Source: Fremontodendron californicum (lineage: Eukaryota; Streptophyta; Magnoliopsida; Malvales; Malvaceae). Taken from it: a DNA stretch of 64,000 bases. Where the stretch lies: contig JAULJL010000001.1 of the NCBI GenBank assembly GCA_030761205.1, positions 38,697,145 to 38,761,144 of the forward strand, read 5' to 3'. Position numbers and translations under genes: made by a program. Below, in pieces: positions 1 through 11,586 of the stretch (its first letter is position 1; the number at the start of each line of letters is the position of its first letter). The notes beneath the pieces were generated by a model. It had not been told where the DNA came from, made no database searches, and saw nothing but the letters and a program-made list of their open reading frames with translations.

Positions 1-2503
1 GCGTCAAATCCGGCAAATTGCTAGGTTTTGTGGTTAGTGATAGAGGAATTGAAGTGGATCCAGACAAAATAAAGGCGATTCAGAATCTGTCTCCCCCTCG
101 CACGCAAAAATAAGTGAGAGGTTTCTTGGGAAGGCTGAATTACATATCACGCTTCATTTCTCAACTCACCCTCAAATGTGATCCTATCTTTAAGCTTCTT
201 CGCAAACAGGATACTGGTGAATGGACTGGAGAATGTCAGGAAGCTTTCGATAAAGTTAAAGAGTACCTGTCGAATCCACCGGTGTTAGTTCCTCCGATTC
301 CGGGAAAGCCATTGATTTTGTATTTGACGGTGTCCAAGAAATCCATGGGATATGTTCTGGGGCAACAAGATAAGACGGGAAAGAAAGAGCATGCCATCTA
401 CTATCTGAGTAAAAAGTTTACTGACTATGAATCTAGATACTCATCGCTGGAAAAGATGTGTTGCGCTCTAGCATGGACAGCTCACAGACTCAGACAGTAC
501 ATGTTGTACAACACAACGTGGCTCATAGCAAGGTTGGATCCTCTGAAGTACATTTTTGAGAAGCCGTCATTATCAGGAAGAATTGCAAGATGGCAAGTCA
601 CTTTATCCGAGTATGACATTGTTTATGTGACTCATAAAGCAATAAAAGGAAGTGTGATAGCCGAATTCCTAGCGGATCGGGTTTCTGAAGAATATGAGCC
701 AATGCAATTTGATTTCCCGGATGAGGATTTGATGGCTATTTCGAGAGGAGATGATGAAGAAGGTGAAGAAAAACCCTGGAAGATGTTATTTGATGGAGCT
801 TCTAATGCTTTTGGGCATGGATTTGGGGTAGTCTTGATATCCTCGGATGGTCAATATTATACGATTACTGCACGATTGGATTTTAATTGCACCAACAACA
901 TGGCTGAGTATGAGGCATGCATCATGGGCTTGCAAGCGGCAATTAAAAGAAAGATTGATGTGTTGGAGGTATATGGTGATTCAGCTTTGGTCATTTATCA
1001 GTTGAAAGGAGAATGGGAAACGAGGATTCGAAGTTGATCCTGTACCAGAAATACACAACTGAATTGATCAAGCATTTTGAGAAAATTCAGTTTCAACACT
1101 TGCCTCGGGAGGAAAATCAAATGGCTGATGCTTTAGCCACTTTAGCTGCGATGTTTAAGCTGGATGCAAAAGCTGAGATTCAACCAATCAAGTTGGGTGT
1201 GAAAGGATCTCCGGCACATTGTTTAGATGTTGAAGAAGAAATTGATGGTCAGCCTTGGTATTTTGACATCATGCAATATGTCAAATATCAGCGATACCCG
1301 GAATACGCCTCGGACAATGATAAACGGCTCATTCGAAGATTAGCTATGGGTTTCTTCCTTGACAGGGAAATATTGTATAAGAGGGGTCGAGATATGGTGC
1401 TTTTGAGGTGTGTTGACGTCGTAGAAGCAAAGAGGATACTGGAGGAAGTGCATGATGGAATTTGTGGGGCACATGCGAATGGTCACATGATGGCTAGGCA
1501 GATAATGAGGGCTGGCTATTATTGGCTGACGATGGAGAAAGACTGTATTGACTATGCTCGAAAATGTCATAAATGCCAGATCTATGCAGATAAGATCAAC
1601 GCTCCTCCGAATGAGTTGCATGTTTTGGCACCTTCGTGGCCTTTCTCAATGTGGGGCATGGATGTGATTGGACCTATCACCCCAAAGGTGACGAATGGGC
1701 ATCGGTTCATTTTTGTGATGATCGATTATTTCACAATGTGGGTAGAGGCAGCCTCATATGCGAGTGTAACACGGGCAGTGGTCTGTAAGTTCATAAAGAA
1801 AGAGATAATTTGTCGATATGGACTACCAGAGAGGATCATTTCTGATAATGCTCGTAATGTGAATAGCAAGATGTTGAAAGAGGTTTGTGAACAGTTTAAG
1901 ATCAAGCATCACAATTCAGCGCCGTATCGTCCGAAGATGAACGGAGCAGTGGAAGCAGCCAATAAGAACATCAAAAAGATTGTAGAAAAGATGACTGATG
2001 TCTACAAAGATTAGCATGAAAAGTTGCCTTTTGCCTTGCATGCTTATAGAACTTCGGTTCGCACATCCACAGGGGCAACCCCGTTTTCATTGGTATATGG
2101 AATGAAGCCTGTGTTACCAGTCGAGGTAGAAATCCCTTCTTTAAGGGTACTAAAAGAGGTTGATCTGGAAGAGGCAGAATGGGTACGGGATCGTTTTGAG
2201 CAGTTGAATCTCATTGAGGAAAAGAGACTTGCAGCGTTATGCCATGGTCAGTTGTACCAGAAGCGAATGATGCGAGCGCATGATAAGAAAGTCCGTCCCA
2301 GATATTTTAGGGAAGGGGAGTTAGTCTTGAAAAAGATTCTTCCGTATCAGCATGATCATCGAGGGAAGTGGACGCCAAATTGGGAAGGTCCTTATATGGT
2401 GAAAAAAGCTTTCTCAGGTGGAGCTTTAATTTTGACTGAGATGGATAGGGTTGTTTTGCCAAACCCAATTAATTCGGATGCTGTGAAGAAATATTTTGCT
2501 TAA
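1..2503 (+). pseudogene. Ogre-A pol fragment (RT end, RNase H, integrase), inactivated
   Basis: This is the C-terminal part of a Ty3-type polyprotein. It covers the RT thumb/connection region, a degenerate RNase H-like domain, a second RNase H with DGAS and NNMAEYEA motifs (about 775-1165), the integrase zinc-binding H-H-C-C segment (about 1450-1575), the integrase core with GMDVIGP and SDNA motifs, and a C-terminal tail ending at TAA 2501-2503. Against Ogre-B three lesions are visible: GAA to TAA at 111-113, a one-base loss near 1017-1022 that shifts the frame, and TGG to TAG at 2012-2014. Such a copy could only have moved with proteins supplied by other copies, or the lesions postdate insertion. 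Confidence 0.92.
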
Positions 2504-3654
2504 AAAAGGAAAAAAAAAAAAAAAGAAAAAAAAATGAGAAAAATGAAAAAAAAAATGAAAAAAAATGAAGAAAATGAAAAAATGAAAAAAGAAAAAAAAA
2601 TGAGGACTCAAATTGAAAACCAGAAAAGGGCGGTTTGGGTCAATGGGGGTAGTCTAAGTTGAAAACCCGAAAGGGCGGCTTAGATATGAGGAGAATCAAT
2701 GTCGTCCAGAAAATTTTATGAAGATGGAGACGATGTCTAGTTTGATGAACTCTGAAGGATTGAAGACATTGATTGGAATTGGTTTTTAGATGAGAATTTT
2801 GAATGAACTATTAAGATTGTCTAAGTATTCATTATTTGGATACTGTTTTGTGATCCTAACACCTTTTTGATAAACCTTTTTGAGATGCTCTTTTATTCCT
2901 TGAGATGAATTCTTTTCCTTATTTTGATAATAAAGATCTTTCTTTCCAGCTTATTCAGCCTATTTTTGCCTTCCATTTGTTATTCCATTTGTTATTCTCA
3001 ATCTCATACCTTTGCATTGAATAGAGGGAATGCATCATGCATTGCGTTTGCTATGAAATTAGAATAATGATTGATAAATTGGAATATGATCTTAAGAGAT
3101 CCCTGCATTTATTTTTATGAGAAATCTATGGATAATTGAACAGAAAAGTCAGGAAATGAGATGAGATTTGATTTTTAAAAGTGAGAATCCATGAAGATGA
3201 GAATTTCCCGGATGGAATGTGAAGCCCAGTTGAGCTGGCATAAGATGAGATATAGAATGATTGGTGTTTTAAATTTTTGAAAAAAGAAATTTGTTTATAT
3301 TCAGCAGATTTTGAAAACTGAAAGAGATAATAAGATTCGTTCTACCAGCTTGAAGCCAAGTGCAAACAGAGATGAATGATGAGCTTGAGAACCTTTTATC
3401 AAGAAATTCAGGAAGTTGATTTACAGAGCATTCATGACATCCATTTGCACGATATGCATCGGCATTCATGGCATTCATGTACTGCATTGCAATTATTTGC
3501 ACACAAGAAATTTTATTTCAGGTATTCAGTATGATTTGGACATGGGTTTGGAATGCTAATTTGCGAGGTTAGCGATTTCTTTCGGGACTCAAGGTAAGAT
3601 TTTTGAAGTTTACATTTACATTTGAGAATTTTGCAAATTTATTTATTTTCTTTT
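2504..3654 (+). other. Ogre-A 3' non-coding region
   Basis: An A-rich tract with scattered ATG/GAA words follows the pol stop (2504-2605). After it come two near-copies, 46 bp apart, of a short unit beginning TTGAAAAC at 2613 and 2659; the second contains CCCGAAAGGG, able to form a small stem closed by a GAAA loop. The rest is AT-rich with no gene I can support. The layout is shared with Ogre-B (31225-32310). Confidence 0.75.
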
Positions 3655-4095
3655 AAAGTTTAAGCCTCGGTGGAGGAGTATTTTCTTTTAAAGTTGAAGC
3701 CTCGGTGGAAGAGTTTTTATTTAAAGTTGAAGCCTCGGTGGAGGAGTATTTTCTTTTAAAGTTGAAGCCTCGGTGGAGGAGTTTTTATTTAAAGTTGAAG
3801 CCTCGGTGGAGGAGTATTTTCTTTTAAAGTTGAAGCCTCGGTGGATGAGTTTTTATTTAAAGTTGAAGCCTCGGTGGAGGGTATTTTCTTTTAAAGTTGA
3901 AGCCTCGGTGGAGGAGTATTTTCTTTTAAAGTTGAAGCCTCGGTGGAGGAGTTTTTATTTAAAGTTGAAGCCTCGGTGGAGGAATTTTTATTCAAAATTG
4001 AAGCCTCGGTGGAGGAGTATTTTCATTTAAAGTTGATGCCTCGATGGAGGAGTATGTTTTTACGGCAAGTTTATTTAAAGTTTATGCCTCGCTTA
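3655..4095 (+). repeat. Ogre-A 33/35-bp tandem repeat array, about 13 units
   Basis: Head-to-tail units contain AAGTTGAAGCCTCGGTGGAG followed by a T-rich half. Units ending in TTTTTATTT are about 33 bp and units ending in TATTTTCTTTT about 35 bp. Because 33 is a multiple of three, runs of the short unit look like open frames reading KVEASVEEFLF. Mixing with 35-bp units breaks the frame, so this is not a protein. Last units are degenerate (TATGCCTCG near 4083). The same array has about 16 units in Ogre-B. Confidence 0.93.
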
Positions 4096-4148
4096 GAGGA
4101 GCTTTTCTACAATAGGATCTTCTTTAAGTACATAGGACTTAGTAGGAT

Positions 4149-4201
4149 GTCTACGTCTTTGCACATCCCCTGTTTCTCAGGGAATGCACAAAGAGGGCAA
4201 C
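4149..4201 (+). promoter_or_regulatory. Ogre-A polypurine tract and flanking hairpins
   Basis: The purine run AAAGAGGG lies just before CAAC and the LTR start TGTAGACACC at 4202. A CCCTG/CAGGG hairpin sits upstream, and TGTCTAC at 4149-4155 is complementary to GTAGACA inside the LTR start (4203-4209). The polypurine tract primes plus-strand DNA synthesis in LTR elements. Confidence 0.75.
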
Positions 4202-4473
4202 TGTAGACACCAGATTTTATCTGGGTTTTATTTTTTTTATTATTTTTATTAAAAGAAAAACAAAAAGAAAAAGAAAAAAAAAGAGAAAAAATCATTAAAA
4301 AAAAATGGATAATTTCGAAAATTAAAAGAAAAATTAGAAGAAATTCGGAATTAATAAAAAAATGAAAAAAACAAGTTTTGGTTGAAACAAATCAGCTCTT
4401 TGGATTAAAATGAGACTCTAAAAAATTTAATCAGATTAAAATTCCTAATCCTAGTAGAACTAGATCTCTTCCC

Positions 4474-4482
4474 TATAAAAAA
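4474..4482 (+). promoter_or_regulatory. LTR TATA box (Ogre-A)
   Basis: CCTATAAAAAAG precedes AGAACCCAAGCACC, at the same place and with nearly the same flanks as TATA boxes in both Ogre-B LTRs (18956, 33259). It probably sets the U3/R boundary about 30 bp downstream. Confidence 0.7.
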
Positions 4483-4995
4483 GAACCCAAGCACCACAAT
4501 CAAAAACACATCAGAAGTTGGAGAGAAATCACAAGCAAGAAAAGCCTAGTATTTTCGAAAATTAGGAGAAAGAAAAAAATATATTTTTTTTATGTGGAAA
4601 AATTCGAAAGTGAGTGCTAGGATTTATTTCGAGAGGATTCTTGAGAAAAAAAAAAGTTGGGTTTTAATTAGAGGAAGCATATACTAGAAGTTGGTGGCCA
4701 TTCGGCGGTCAACGGAGTAGATCGGAGGAGGTGAAATTTTGAACTTCGATATCAGATCTAGGAAATTCTAGAAAGATTTGGAAAAAAACTAATTTGATTT
4801 TTGAAAAGAGAAGATCGAGAGGAATTTTTGGTGATTTTTCGGGAATTTTTGGAGTTCGGTGACTGGCGGTCGGCGACGGCGGTGCGGCCGCGACGACGGT
4901 TCTGGCCGGAATCTGGAATTTTTTGGGTTTTGGTGTTTATCTTCTTGTTCTTGGTGTTCTTGAAGAATTTTAGAGGAAGAAGGTTTTTTTAAAAG

Positions 4996-5239
4996 GTAAG
5001 AATGATCTAAAAAGAACAAAAAAAAATTTGTTTAAGGACACAGCAGGGAGGGCTCGGGCCAAGCAGGCCCGTGCGCGGCCCGCGCCTGGGCTGGCCCCCC
5101 TGCTGTCTCCTTTTTTTTTGTTTTGTCTTCCTTATTTGTTTTTTTTTTTTTTGGTTTTTTTTGTCTTATTTGATTTTTATTTTACTATTTATATTCTATT
5201 TGCTAATTGTTTCTTTTAGTTTTTTTTTTTTTTTTGCAG
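4996..5239 (+). other. Candidate LTR leader intron (Ogre-A)
   Basis: The donor AAAAG|GTAAG at 4996 is close to the plant consensus. The acceptor is a long T-run followed by GCAG at 5236-5239. The interval encloses the GC-rich hairpin. Equivalent signals occur in both Ogre-B LTRs (19469-19747, 33772-34051). Splicing is inferred, not shown. Confidence 0.4.
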
Positions 5240-6419
5240 GTTTTATTTTATATTATATTATTGTTATTTGTATATTATTATTATTAATTATTTTACTAAC
5301 CATATATTTTTTTTATAAAAAAACTACTATTATTTTTAAGAAAACTATTATTATATTATTTTATACTTTATATTTTACATTTTAGTGTATATTAATAATT
5401 GTATATTTTTAATATTGTTAATTATTAATTTATTTTTTTTAGATTAGATTAATTATTTTAATTGAAGAATAATTATTTTTAAAATAAATAAATTGAGATT
5501 TTTCCATGATGAAATTCAAAGAAATTACGAATGGTTAATTTCTGAGAAATTTTTAGGTGAGAGATTGCTCTTAAAAATTCTCCAAAATGAATGGAAGGAT
5601 ATTTTAAGAGATTAATTTCAATACCAATACCAATAAAAATCAAATTTTTTTTTAGAGTAATTAATTTTCAACATCTTTTTTTTCAAAATTGATTTTCCAT
5701 AATAAATGCTTAATTTAAAATTGAAGAATAAATTAAGATTTTTTCCGATGATGAAATTCAAGAAAGTTGCAAATGGTTGACTTTTAAGAAATTTCTAGGT
5801 GATAAAAATTCTTTTAAAAATTCTCCATAAAGAATGGAAGAATATTTTAAGAGATGATTTTCGATATTAAAAATAAGAATTTATTTTTCAAACAAACATT
5901 AATAAAATGTGGATTAATTTTGGAAGATTAATTAAGAGAAATAATTTGGTTAAATAATTCTAACTTTTCCGACGACGGAGCCTCTTTAATAGAACGAATG
6001 GTTTCTTTTGAATACTCTCGAGGTGAGGAAATATTTTTTAGTAATTTCTCCATAATGAATGGAAGGAAGACCTAAAAAATAATCTCCGAGATTTCTAACT
6101 TTAATAATTAAAATGAAAATAGGATAGACAAGACCAGTTAATTAAGACCTTTTAAGTATCACAAGACTAATTAGGTATTATCTCTTAGATAGGCGTTGTG
6201 AGGGTGCTAATCCTTTTTCACACGTAACCGTACTCTCGGACCTAGTTCTGATAAAGTAGACCAAAACCTATTCTTTTTAAGGTGCCTTAGTCAAGTTTAG
6301 GATTACTTTAAATATGATAGATTTATAAAGGTGACTAATCACACCTAGATTAGATGATTAGTGGCGACTCCATTGATTTACGTCTAGCATGCTGAATTCG
6401 TATTTGACACGTTATAACA

Positions 6420-6747
6420 CTTGTAAGTGAATGCAAAGATTGCAAAACTCCAAACAGCATGGCATCAACTAAAAAAATATTAAAAAGTAAGAAAATCAGC
6501 AAATCTAATATTATATTTATACCTTGATCACCAAGCTAAAAGTCAACCTTCCAACAAACCAGCAATAAAAGTCAACCTTCCAACAAACCAGCAATTTACA
6601 CGGTTCCCTCTTCCTTTTCTTGTCCTTGTCTTATAAAAACATTCCAAGCCGCCAAGAAAATAGTCAGCAAAAACAAGAAATATTTACACCAGTAGTCAGT
6701 TCCTGATTTTGTGCTTGCTTCCTTGCTCCCCAAGCTTATACAAACAG
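6420..6747. other. Upstream region of the first small gene
   Basis: Non-transposon flank of Ogre-A. It contains a 29-bp direct duplication (6537-6565 and 6566-6594) and a TATA-like TCTTATAAAAAC at about 6628. No other gene is seen. Confidence 0.6.
6537..6594 (+). promoter_or_regulatory. Perfect 29-bp tandem duplication carrying W-box cores
   Basis: The unit begins TAAAAGTCAACC and occurs twice with no gap. Each copy holds AGTCAA, the reverse complement of TTGACT, a W-box bound by WRKY factors in known plant promoters. It lies about 250-310 bp before the start codon of the small gene at 6848. A role in regulation is inference. Confidence 0.6.
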
Positions 6748-6748
6748 C

Positions 6749-6756
6749 TATAAATT
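6749..6756 (+). promoter_or_regulatory. TATA box of the small gene at 6848
   Basis: GCTATAAATTAA lies about 98 bp before the ATG, which would give a short leader of roughly 65-70 bases in a pyrimidine/CA-rich context. Confidence 0.6.
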
Positions 6757-6847
6757 AATTGCCCCTCTCAAGTCTCAATCTCATCATTTGCATAAATCTG
6801 TCATAAACCAATAATATATCCTCTATATTCTAGCCTCGAGCTTGGCC

Positions 6848-7081
6848 ATGGCAACTCCTGGATACCAACTTGCTGAAGTGTACGTGATGCGAAAGCTCCA
6901 TAAAGAGAAAATGAAGAAAAAGGAAGAAGAAAGAGCAAAGATAGAGGAGATTGGTTTTGCAGGGAAAACATCTAGTGGTTGTTTCCCATCAATGTTCAAG
7001 AAGATTCATCCCGGTTATGGATCAACATTGGAGCATGGAAGAAACGAAGTAAAGAGTTATGACCAGAAAAAAACTGGTTAA
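6848..7081 (+). CDS. Small conserved plant protein, paralogue 1 (77 aa)
   Basis: The first ATG in good context (GCC ATG GCA) is at 6848; an in-frame TTG six bases upstream is not needed. The product starts MATPGYQLAEVYVMRKLHK, then has a strongly charged Lys/Glu helix, a GCFPSMFKKIHP segment around residues 44-55 and a polar tail. It shares LAE-YVMR-LHKEKM and a later CF...KK-H pattern with the product at 11587-11802, so the two are tandem paralogues about 4.5 kb apart. There is no signal peptide or membrane segment. I do not recognise a named family; it looks like a short plant-specific protein of unknown role. TATA box, leader and duplicated W-box upstream support a real, possibly stress-responsive gene. 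Single exon. Confidence 0.75.
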   Translation: MATPGYQLAEVYVMRKLHKEKMKKKEEERAKIEEIGFAGKTSSGCFPSMFKKIHPGYGSTLEHGRNEVKSYDQKKTG

Positions 7082-7547
7082 GTGGAATTGTCTGCTGACT
7101 TTAATACTGCTATGTACTTTCTCCTCGTTTTTCTTGGACATTTAAAGAGGTTTTCCTTGCTTTTTCTGTTCTGTTTCATTTCAGTTTTCACCTAGATGTC
7201 TGCAGCACCCAAGAACATGTGGTGGGTAATGCAGATTAATGTAACTGAAGCTACCTATCTGCCTGAAATGTGAATTCAACCATATTGTAACATCGATAGA
7301 CGGATTCCTTTGAACTTCTTGTAATTATCCTTGTATTAGTCTTATATGATGATGATGTTTATTATGTTTAACCTGCTGTCAGGTTGGGGTGATTGATCTT
7401 GTTGGATCATGCTTGAATTGTTGGTCTTTTTTTTATTTTATGTGTAGTCTTTTTTTTTTTAATTTTATTTGTGGGTGATTTGGTTTTTTAATTCAATCCG
7501 ATAAAAATTGTTATGAATCTGAAAATTAATTTTTTTTGAGAGGCTTA
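7082..7547. other. 3' flank of the small gene
   Basis: Probable 3' UTR to about 7380 (T-rich, with TTGTAATTATCC-type sequence), then T-rich spacer. No further gene seen. Confidence 0.5.
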
Positions 7548-8056
7548 GGTGTTGCTTGATAAACTGAAAAATTAAGTACTGAATTTTTAGTATTTAATTT
7601 ATAAACACTGAATTTATATTATAAAAACTGTTTGGTATATTACTGAAAATTAGGTACCGAATATAATTATATTGTTTGATAACTGTAAATCTTGAATTTT
7701 AAAAAATTATTCATTTTATAATTTTAATCTTATTAACATAATATTTTATATTATTTTGAATAATTCTAGATAAAAATTAAAAGGATAATTTAAATATCTC
7801 ATCTTTTGTAACAAAAAAAAAAAGATATAATTTAGTTCAAAATTTTTTATTTTTTTTAAATAAAATTGACTTGACATAATTTCTCTATTAAGTTATAAGT
7901 AGCTCGCTACCTACTTATCTTATTCAATATTTTTTTTTTTTAAATTTTCTATTAAGTAAAATTTAATATGAGTTATCAAACACATTAAAAAATTTAAATG
8001 TTGAAAATTTTCTTTTTCAATGCATTGCAAATTTTCAATGTTTTATCAAATACACC
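7548..8056. mobile_element. Degenerate miniature element (hAT-like)
   Basis: The ends GGTGTTGCTTGATAAAC and the reverse complement of TTTATCAAATACACC are imperfect inverted repeats. Internal stretches repeat CTGAA/TTTAAGT-like words, as in AT-rich plant MITEs. I find no convincing target duplication, so class assignment is tentative. Confidence 0.5.
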
Positions 8057-8293
8057 AATCTATGCAGTTAAAGTGAGAACCAATTTGTGACCCGGTTTGT
8101 TTTGTTGAGGAACATTTTCGTTTTGTTTTTGCCCGGTTTGTGAGTTATATATATTGTATTTAAGATTTCGTAGTATCGTTGGTATTGGGCAACTGCCGGA
8201 CGAAAAATCTCTACAATTTCAGGAAAGTAGATAAATTAATCGAACCGCATAAATTCTTATGACATGCTTTTCTTTCTTATTGCTTTTATTTTG

Positions 8294-8333
<40 letters not shown>

Positions 8334-8743
8334 TTGTTCCCAACATGAACTTGTATATATAGCAGCCTTTGCATAGTTAAAATTTGTTTTGTATACTTTC
8401 TTTACAAAAATTCTTCCTTTTTATTTGCAATGTTTTAGCCAAAACTATTGCTATCTCAATACTGATTTTGGATCCGTAGATTAATCTAAGAGAATAACAA
8501 ATGTAACAAGGATTTATGAAGAAATGATATATTGCAAGAAGTAATGTAGGGTTTGTTGGTAGAATATTAAATTTTTTATTTTGATTTTAATATTTGAAAC
8601 CTCAATTATAAAAAATAAATATATATATTCATGGAATCTAGCAAGCTGAGAAATTGTCCATTAAAAAATGCTATGTTTCCATGATATTTATCCGACATTA
8701 ATGTTAATGGTATCGCTCAAATCACAAGAATTACGGTATTTTG
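8057..8743. other. AT-rich spacer
   Basis: No gene seen. It holds the TA microsatellite at 8295-8331. Confidence 0.5.
8295..8331. repeat. (TA)n microsatellite
   Basis: About 18 uninterrupted TA dinucleotides. Confidence 0.95.
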
Positions 8744-8751
8744 GTTGTATT

Positions 8752-9241
8752 TAGACCTGTACATGGCCGGGCCGAGCTGCAGTCCAATTTCTTTTTATAT
8801 TCTTTGTCCAGGCCCGGTTCTGGGTCGGGTCGGGCTGGCCCATTAAGTCCGAATTTATTGTTCATTGATTACAAAAATATTTTTTTTTATTTTTTTATAA
8901 TTAAAATTAAATAAAAAAATATTATTATAATAAAAAATACTGTTTCAAATCGGGCCGGGCCGAGCTGCAGTCCAATTTCTTTTTATATTCTTTGTCCAGG
9001 CCCGGTCCTGGGTCGGGTCGGGCTGGCCCATTAAGTCCGAATTTATTGTTCATTGATTACAAAAATATTTTTTTTTTATTTTTTTATAATTAAAATTAAA
9101 TAAAAAAATATTATTATAATAAAAAATACTGTTTCAAATCGGGCCGGGCCGATCCGGAACAAAAATATCAAACCCAGACCTAACCCAATATGGACTGGGT
9201 CTGTCGGGCCGGACGGGCTACCCGACCCATAAGCAGGTCTA
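8752..9241. mobile_element. hAT-like miniature element with internal tandem duplication
   Basis: The element starts TAGACCTG and ends CAGGTCTA (8-base inverted ends). It is flanked by perfect 8-bp direct repeats GTTGTATT at 8744-8751 and 9242-9249, the target-duplication size of hAT transposons. Its GC-rich ends carry repeated GGGCC/GGGTCGGG words. About 180 bp is present twice in tandem (from about 8767 and 8951) with very few differences. It encodes nothing and would rely on a transposase elsewhere. Confidence 0.88.
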
Positions 9242-9531
9242 GTTGTATTTGGTTCCTTAATCTTCGTTCTTAATTTATCATTTTATAATGATAAAAAGCA
9301 TGCATTAGTCTTCACAAACATGATGATATAACCATTAACCAAGCTTTTACTATTTTTAATTAACAATTAATGACTTTTTTTTTATTGGAAGGAGATATTT
9401 AATTTAATGTTATGACATCGACAACCATAGATTGATGAGTGATGACAATAATTCTAAATTCTAATGGATAACAACAAGGAAGATTCTATTCTCAACAAAA
9501 AAAAAAAAAAAATTTATATTCCAATGACAAG

Positions 9532-9813
9532 TAGACGTGCTGCCAATGGCCGGGTTGGTGACTTTCGACCGTATTGGATCGAGTCAAAAAAAAAATAATA
9601 AGTTTGAATTGATTCAATTTGAATTATTATTTATTAATAAAAAAATATTTTTTATTTAAATTTAATTATAAATATTAATATAAAAATATTTTGTTAATAT
9701 TATTTTGAACAGTGATATAAACTTTCAAATCGATCTGAATCCGATCTAACCCGAACTTAAGTAAAGAAAATAAAATAAAAATCAGATCGTAACTCCGTCC
9801 ATAAACAGATCTA
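9532..9813. mobile_element. hAT-like miniature element
   Basis: The ends TAGACGTG and CAGATCTA are imperfect inverted repeats related to the element at 8752. It is flanked by perfect 8-bp repeats ATGACAAG at 9524-9531 and 9814-9821. The interior is AT-rich and non-coding. Confidence 0.8.
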
Positions 9814-9821
9814 ATGACAAG

Positions 9822-11586
9822 TGATACAATGTCAATTAATATGATTTTTTTTAAGTACATGAATAATAAGGAATAAGTAATAATGATGCTTATTCTCCAT
9901 TTCATTGTTGTTCAATGTCACTTACTATTTTTAGTGTAGAGATGAAAAAAAGACTTTGGCTAAAATATTAAACAAGAATCTAAACATTTTCATTTTTCTT
10001 AAATAAATTTTTATACTTTTATTATATTCAACTAAGCTTTTATTTTACATGAAAAAATTGACTTTTGTTACAGTCAACTCTAATTAATTTTTTTTCTTCG
10101 TTTGAAAGCTAACGTGGCTTAAGAATTTATTTAGGTATAAATTAAAGGTTAATAATTTATTTAGGTATAAATTTTAAAAGTTAATGATTTACTTTAAAAA
10201 ATTGGTAAAGTTCAAGAATTTTTTTTTTTTATTTTAATCAAAAAAATTTCAATAAGATCTTATCAAGAGTGTCTTTTATAGGTTTGAAAACGTGATTGTT
10301 CATTAGTTGAATCAATTGTGAAGGCAGTATGGTAATTTAAAAGGATCAAGGTCAAAATTATCATTGTAATGTGGATCATGGTTGAATTTTATTATTATAT
10401 TTCAATTTTGTTGAATTTTGTCACTCGATGATTTTTGGATGTAAAGAAATAAAATTGATGAAAACTTATCATTATATTAATGAAATAATTAATATAATAT
10501 TTCGATTCTATTATTTTTGTATTAAAAATCAATGAAATTAAAAATGGAGTAATGAAAATTTTTATTTATATTAACAAAATAATTTTATTTTATTTAAAAA
10601 ATAATAAAATAAAAATATAGTAACAAAATATGATAAAATGTTAATACAATGGTAAAATTTAATATTGACAAATTTTACCTTAATTCTTAAACGTAATGTG
10701 ATGGATTTGAAACCATCCCGTGAAGAGCAGCATGGGCTGCAACCGAACCGGTGGAGAGGGTGAGGGTCCACCGAAGGAAGTCTACACTCCAAGGAAAATG
10801 TGCAAAACAAAACATGCCACATCTTTGCTGACGAACGCCAACTTCACTTAGTTCTGACTTTAACACCTAAATGTTTAACACATGTTCGCTGACGCCACAC
10901 CCCATTATTGAAAAAAATATTAGGTTAAAGAAAATAGAATCCCACACGTTCTCAGAATCCACACCAAAAAAAGAAAAATTAAATAAATTTAGTATTACTG
11001 ATAAAAAAAAGTTTGGATTAAAAAAATTTTAAATTAAAAAATATATTTAAAAAGTGTGATAAAAAAATACGATTTAAATTTTTTTTATGTTTGGTATTAT
11101 TATAAAAAAGTGTTGTGAAAAATTAAAATGTCAAAAAAATGATATATTTAAAATAATAAAAATTTAGATATGTGAAAATAATAAAATCATTTTATTTAAA
11201 AGTCAACTTTTAAAATCTAAAAATTTTATTTTTTGACTTTTTAATTTGAGTTTCAATTTTTAAATCATGGCTTCAATTGTAAAAACTAAATTTTTTTTAT
11301 CTATTTAAAATTACGTTTATGATGAAATATAATTTTTTATTTTAAAAATTATGCCGAAGACTAATGCTAAACAGAGCCGTCAACTATTTCAGCCTTGGCC
11401 ACCAAGCAAGCCAAATTCAATCCATATTTCGCATGGACCCTTCCCCCAAAAGACAGCTCGTTCCATTCCAGGGATCAATTCATTACATCCTAATTGTGTG
11501 CTCTCAAAGACAAGCCTAGCTAAATACCTCGTCAACTGAATCCTTAATTAGTTCCATAAACAAGTTTTTATCATCAGTTTTTGGCA
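9822..11586. other. AT-rich intergenic region before the second small gene
   Basis: No protein gene or RNA gene is supported. About 11000-11300 has A/T-rich repeat-like sequence that may be a decayed MITE. W-box cores (AGTCAA near 11201, TTGACT near 11237) lie about 350-390 bp before the ATG at 11587. Confidence 0.5.

Larger units (their letters stand above)
1..6419 (+). mobile_element. Ogre-A: 3' part of an Ogre/Tat-type Ty3 LTR retrotransposon
   Basis: The window begins inside reverse transcriptase of this element and runs through RNase H, integrase, a non-coding 3' region, a polypurine tract and the 3' LTR. It is nearly the same sequence as the matching part of the complete element at 18665-35230 (base 1 aligns with about 28721), which fixes order and ends. 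Its 5' half lies outside the window. The LTR ends in CA at 6419 and is followed by CTTGT, so the unseen 5' LTR should be preceded by CTTGT if the element did not recombine. It is more decayed than its relative: two stop codons and one frameshift in pol. Confidence 0.93.
4202..6419 (+). repeat. Ogre-A 3' LTR (2218 bp)
   Basis: It starts TGTAGACACC and ends TTATAACA, the TG...CA ends of LTRs, and aligns along its length with both LTRs of Ogre-B. Visible parts: a TATA box at 4474-4482, a GC-rich inverted repeat at about 5040-5106 (ACAGCAGGG / CCCTGCTGT), donor-like and acceptor-like signals at 4996 and 5239, and three diverged copies of a roughly 230-bp unit (about 5497, 5735 and 5963). A 14-base word at 6362-6375 resembles the element's primer-binding site. 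Confidence 0.92.

Noticed and set aside
4789..5385. Several short frames in the Ogre-A LTR, including hydrophobic ones
   Set aside because: Low-complexity T-rich LTR sequence; not conserved as protein between LTRs.
10571..10822. 83-aa minus frame upstream of the second small gene
   Set aside because: No motif, no paralogue and AT-rich context; not supportable as a gene.
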